DNA of 26,242 nucleotides, taken from positions 1-26,242 of the forward strand of contig JAQZAY010000013.1 in assembly GCA_029239415.1 (NCBI GenBank), written 5' to 3'. Origin of the DNA: Pseudomonas sp. (GTDB lineage Bacteria; Pseudomonadota; Gammaproteobacteria; Pseudomonadales; Pseudomonadaceae). The notes beneath the pieces are model-generated. The model was not told the DNA's origin, made no database searches, and saw nothing but the letters and a program-made list of their open reading frames with translations. Positions 22,584-26,242 of this stretch are shown piece after piece. The translations under genes were made by a program, and so were the position numbers. Each line of letters starts with the position of its first letter. Position 1 is the first letter of the stretch.

Positions 22584-23656
22584 TGACCAGCCCCCTGCCA
22601 GCGGAACCGCAAGCCGTCGAAAGGCAAGGGCGTCGCGGCCTGGGCCGGCTGATCGACAGCGCCCGGCACGGGCGCCGTGGCGGCGGGTGCGGCTGGGACC
22701 TGCTCGGCGGGCAGCTCCTGCAGCTTGGCCAGGCCCAGTTGCGCGCGCAACTGGTCGGGATTGCCGGTGACCCGGTAGACCAGGGTATTGCCATCGGCCT
22801 GGCGCAGACGGGCACCGTAGGGCTCGAGCACGCGGCCAAGCTCGGCGTAGCGCGCCAGGGTCATGCCCTGGACCTGCACCTGCAGGTCGCTGCTCGCGCC
22901 CGGACGGGTGACGAAACGCGGCGCCAGGCGCGTGCTGACGGCCAGCATCACGGCATCGGCCAGGGTTGCCTGGTCGTCGCCTTCGGCGGTGCCCTGCTCG
23001 CGCTGGTCGCCCAGCCACAACTGCCACTTGCCCTGCCACTTGCCGTCGGCTTCATGGGCGTGCACGGCCAGCAGGGCATCGGCGCCATAGCGCTCGGAAG
23101 CTTCACGCAACGGCGCCGGGTCATTGCTTTCGAGCTGCTTGGCGTCAGCCACCAGTTGTTCCTGCAGGTCGCCCAGCGGCAGGCGCAGCGGCAGTCCGCG
23201 GTGCTGGGCAGCTCGGCGCAGCGGGCCGGCGCTGGCCTGGCCATCGCCGACCAGGGTGCTGCCCTCGACGCTGTCGTTGAGCCACCAGCCCAGGATTGAC
23301 GGGCGATTGCTGCCCCACAGGGCCAGGCCGGCCTTGCGCAAGGTACGCTCGGTGCTGCCGGGGTCGAACTCGACCAGGACGGTTTCGGGAGGGCCCGCTT
23401 CAAAACCGAACTGGCTGATGATCTGCTGCGGGTCCTTGCGCAAGGCCGCCAGGTTGGGGTTCTGCGCAGCCTTGGCGTCACCGGTCAAGCGCTGCACCAG
23501 GGTCTCGAGGGCCTTGCCGGTCGCCTGGGCGCGCGCCTCGGCGCCCTCGCCGAGCACGGGCTCGCGTACCTGGTAGAGACCCGAGACCGTCTCGGCCTGC
23601 GCCGCGAAGCCGACCAGGGCCAGACACCCAACCGCGAGGTAATTGAAAAAACGCAT
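22580..23656 (-). CDS. Exported DUF2066 protein
   Basis: This encodes 358 residues from the ATG at 23656, with AGGAA seven bases upstream. The signal peptide MRFFNYLAVGCLALVGFAAQA is predicted to be cleaved before ETVSGL. The mature part begins LYQVREPVLGEGAEARAQATGKALETLVQRLTG, the conserved DUF2066 opening, with SILGWWLNDS, RYGADALLAVHAHE and GTLVYRVTG-like segments. The C-terminal 50 residues are A- and P-rich. The function of DUF2066 is unknown. It is translationally coupled to the permease, which may suggest a shared role at the envelope (inference). Confidence 0.88.
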   Translation of the reverse strand: MRFFNYLAVGCLALVGFAAQAETVSGLYQVREPVLGEGAEARAQATGKALETLVQRLTGDAKAAQNPNLAALRKDPQQIISQFGFEAGPPETVLVEFDPGSTERTLRKAGLALWGSNRPSILGWWLNDSVEGSTLVGDGQASAGPLRRAAQHRGLPLRLPLGDLQEQLVADAKQLESNDPAPLREASERYGADALLAVHAHEADGKWQGKWQLWLGDQREQGTAEGDDQATLADAVMLAVSTRLAPRFVTRPGASSDLQVQVQGMTLARYAELGRVLEPYGARLRQADGNTLVYRVTGNPDQLRAQLGLAKLQELPAEQVPAAPAATAPVPGAVDQPAQAATPLPFDGLRFRWQGAGQ

Positions 23657-24020
23657 GAGAGATTCCTGTCCAGATAACCGAGGCGCGCCAGGCGCCGAAA
23701 CCACTGCTGTGACCACGAGTCGAAGATGAACGCTCACCAGCGGATGACCTGTTTGCGCACAAGGTAACATCTCGCCGCGCTTCCCATACCTTATACAGCC
23801 TCTGGCAAGGCAACCAGTGACGGGCCGCCTGCCGCTGCGTTTATCCCCTTTTTATCGAAATCGGCGCCCATCCCGTCGGCTCAAGGATGGCCGCTGCACG
23901 GCAACCCTGATAAAATCGCGCGCCTTCGCAGACCAGCGACGTTCAGGCAGCCGCACCTGGTACCCGGCCTTGACCGTTGCGGTCGATCCCACGAATCCCT
24001 CCCTCGTAAAGGCCTGGATC
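23657..24020. other. Divergent intergenic region between the DUF2066 gene and purM
   Basis: No gene is supported here. It holds an extended -10 for purM (23908-23916) and, on the minus strand, a TATAAG -10-like hexamer (23795-23790) for the DUF2066 operon without a convincing -35. The purM frame is open back to 23817, but the first part has no family resemblance. The purM leader would be about 100 bases. Confidence 0.6.
23908..23916 (+). promoter_or_regulatory. Candidate extended -10 promoter of purMN
   Basis: TGATAAAAT is an extended -10 (TG, one base, TAAAAT) on the plus strand. The start would be near 23923, about 98 bases before the purM ATG. No good -35 is visible. Confidence 0.5.
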
Positions 24021-25078
<1,058 letters not shown>

Positions 25079-25079
<1 letters not shown>

Positions 25080-25732
25080 TGCCAAGCAAGCCCTGTGACG
25101 TGGTGGTCCTGCTGTCGGGCTCCGGCAGCAACCTGCAAGCCCTGATCGACAGCAGCCTGGCCGTGGACAGCCCGGTACGCATCCGCGCGGTGGTTTCCAA
25201 CCGCGCCGACGCCTACGGCCTGCAGCGCGCCCAGGCCGCAGGTATCGACACTGCCGTGCTCGAGCACGGCGGGTTCGAGGGCCGCGAGGCCTTCGATGCG
25301 GCCTTGATGCAGGTGATCGACGGGTTCGAGGCCGACCTGGTGGTACTGGCCGGTTTCATGCGTATCCTGAGCGCGGAGTTTGTCCGCCACTACCAGGGGC
25401 GCCTGCTCAACATCCATCCTTCGCTGCTGCCCCTCTACAAGGGCCTGCACACCCATCGCCGGGCGCTGGAAGCCGGTGACGCCGAGCACGGTTGCAGCGT
25501 GCACTTCGTCACCGAGGAACTCGATGGCGGGCCCTTGGTCGTACAGGCTGTGGTGCCGGTGGCGCAGGACGACACCCCGCAGAGCCTGGCCCAGAAGGTC
25601 CACTGCCAGGAACACCAGATCTACCCGCTGGCGGTGCGCTGGTTTGCAGAAGGACGCTTGCGTCTGGGCGAGCACGGTGCATTACTGGATGGCCAGCCGC
25701 TGGCGGCCAGCGGTCACTTGATTCGACCCTAG
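25079..25732 (+). CDS. purN: Phosphoribosylglycinamide formyltransferase
   Basis: This encodes 217 residues. It transfers the formyl group of 10-formyltetrahydrofolate to glycinamide ribonucleotide. VVLLSGSGSNLQALID is the N-terminal nucleotide site. VVLAGFMRILS, LLNIHPSLLPLYKGLHTH (catalytic Asn and His), GCSVHFVTEELDGGP (catalytic Asp) and CQEHQIYPLAVRWFAEGRL follow. The ATG shares one base with the purM stop (TGATG). Length is normal. Confidence 0.98.
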
Positions 25733-25740
25733 GAGATATT

Positions 25741-26242
25741 ATGCGTCGTGCCCTGCTCTTGGCTCTCGCCGTGCTTGCCCTGCCCCTCCAGGCAGCTGAT
25801 CTGAAGCCTTTCTCGGCCAGCTACACCGCCGACTGGAAGCAACTGCCCATGAGCGGTACTGCCGAGCGCAGCCTGGAGAAAAGCGCCAACGGTACCTGGA
25901 GCCTCAACTTCAAGGCGTCGATGATGATCGCCAGCCTGACCGAACAAAGCACGCTGCGCATGGAAAACGACATCCTGTTGCCGCAGAGCTATCACTTCGA
26001 GCGTGGCGGCCTGGGCAAGGCGAAGAAAGTCGACCTGACCTTCGACTGGGCCAGCAAGAAAGTCACTGGCAGCGACCGCGGCGACGCCGTCAGCCTGCCG
26101 CTGAACCGTGGCGTGCTCGACAAGTCGTCCTACCAGCTCGCCCTGCAGCATGACGTGGCGGCCGGCAAGAAGAGCATGACCTACCAGGTGGTCGACGGTG
26201 ACGAGATCGACACCTACGACTTCCGCGTGCTGGGTACCGAGA
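25741..26242 (+). CDS. Exported DUF3108 protein (C-terminus beyond window edge)
   Basis: The frame from the ATG at 25741 stays open to the right edge (167 complete codons). AGGAG lies seven bases upstream, and the gene starts eight bases after purN. The signal peptide MRRALLLALAVLALPLQA is followed by ADLKPFSASYTADWKQLPMSGTAERSL, the start typical of DUF3108 beta-rich periplasmic proteins. GDRGDAVSLPLNRGVLDKSSYQLALQHD is the conserved middle. The function is unknown. Probably cotranscribed with purMN. Confidence 0.88.
   Translation, partial: MRRALLLALAVLALPLQAADLKPFSASYTADWKQLPMSGTAERSLEKSANGTWSLNFKASMMIASLTEQSTLRMENDILLPQSYHFERGGLGKAKKVDLTFDWASKKVTGSDRGDAVSLPLNRGVLDKSSYQLALQHDVAAGKKSMTYQVVDGDEIDTYDFRVLGTE

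Noticed and set aside
22584..23039. Upstream extension of the permease frame
   Set aside because: It lies inside the DUF2066 gene, is R/G/A-rich, and the ATG at 22583 gives the family N-terminus with an ATGA junction.
23817..24020. 68-residue N-terminal extension of purM
   Set aside because: No resemblance to PurM, and it includes the likely promoter; the ATG at 24021 has a ribosome site and the family N-terminus.

Overview
This window reads as chromosomal DNA of a Pseudomonas of the P. putida group. GC content and GC3 are high, and the gene content and order are typical: hda, an AI-2E family permease, a DUF2066 gene and purMN beside a B12-riboswitch cob operon and a FadL-type porin. A degenerate P. 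putida-type REP repeat lies at 19135-19171. The species call is inference; no 16S or other marker is present.

Left part (1-3714). rmuC runs off the left edge on the minus strand, with a small Sel1-repeat gene upstream of it. Then comes about 950 bases with little recognisable coding. This gap holds an AT-rich block with A/T tracts, a 13-base direct repeat, an inverted pair of DnaA-box-like sequences, a terminator-like structure on the plus strand and one doubtful ORF. Two small plus-strand genes follow: a 74-residue unknown and a 160-residue protein resembling a phage-encoded family.

Centre left (3859-8388). A FadL-type outer-membrane channel converges on a secreted glutathione peroxidase-like protein, with a hairpin terminator between them. 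Upstream on the minus strand are a 40-residue membrane peptide translationally coupled to an MFS transporter, and a secreted family 5 glycoside hydrolase.

Centre (8471-17622). This is a ten-gene minus-strand operon for the late aerobic steps of cobalamin synthesis: cobO, cobB, bluB, cobD, cobC, cobQ, cobP, cobT, an alpha-ribazole phosphatase and cobS. It covers corrin adenosylation, a,c- and further amidation, aminopropanol arm attachment, lower-ligand (DMB) synthesis and nucleotide loop assembly. Every junction is a stop/start overlap or a one-base gap. An adenosylcobalamin riboswitch with a sigma70-like promoter sits at its head.

Right part (17721-26242). A lipoprotein of the sorbosone/glucose dehydrogenase fold is followed, across REP-like sequences, by two paralogous NlpC/P60 lipoproteins on the minus strand. 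Next come hda (regulatory inactivation of DnaA), an AI-2E/PerM permease and a DUF2066 protein. Divergently, purM-purN (purine synthesis) is followed by a DUF3108 protein cut by the right edge.

I see no insertion sequence, CRISPR array, rRNA or complete tRNA. The least explained stretch is 1764-2715. The clearest regulatory structure is the riboswitch leader at 17234-17622.
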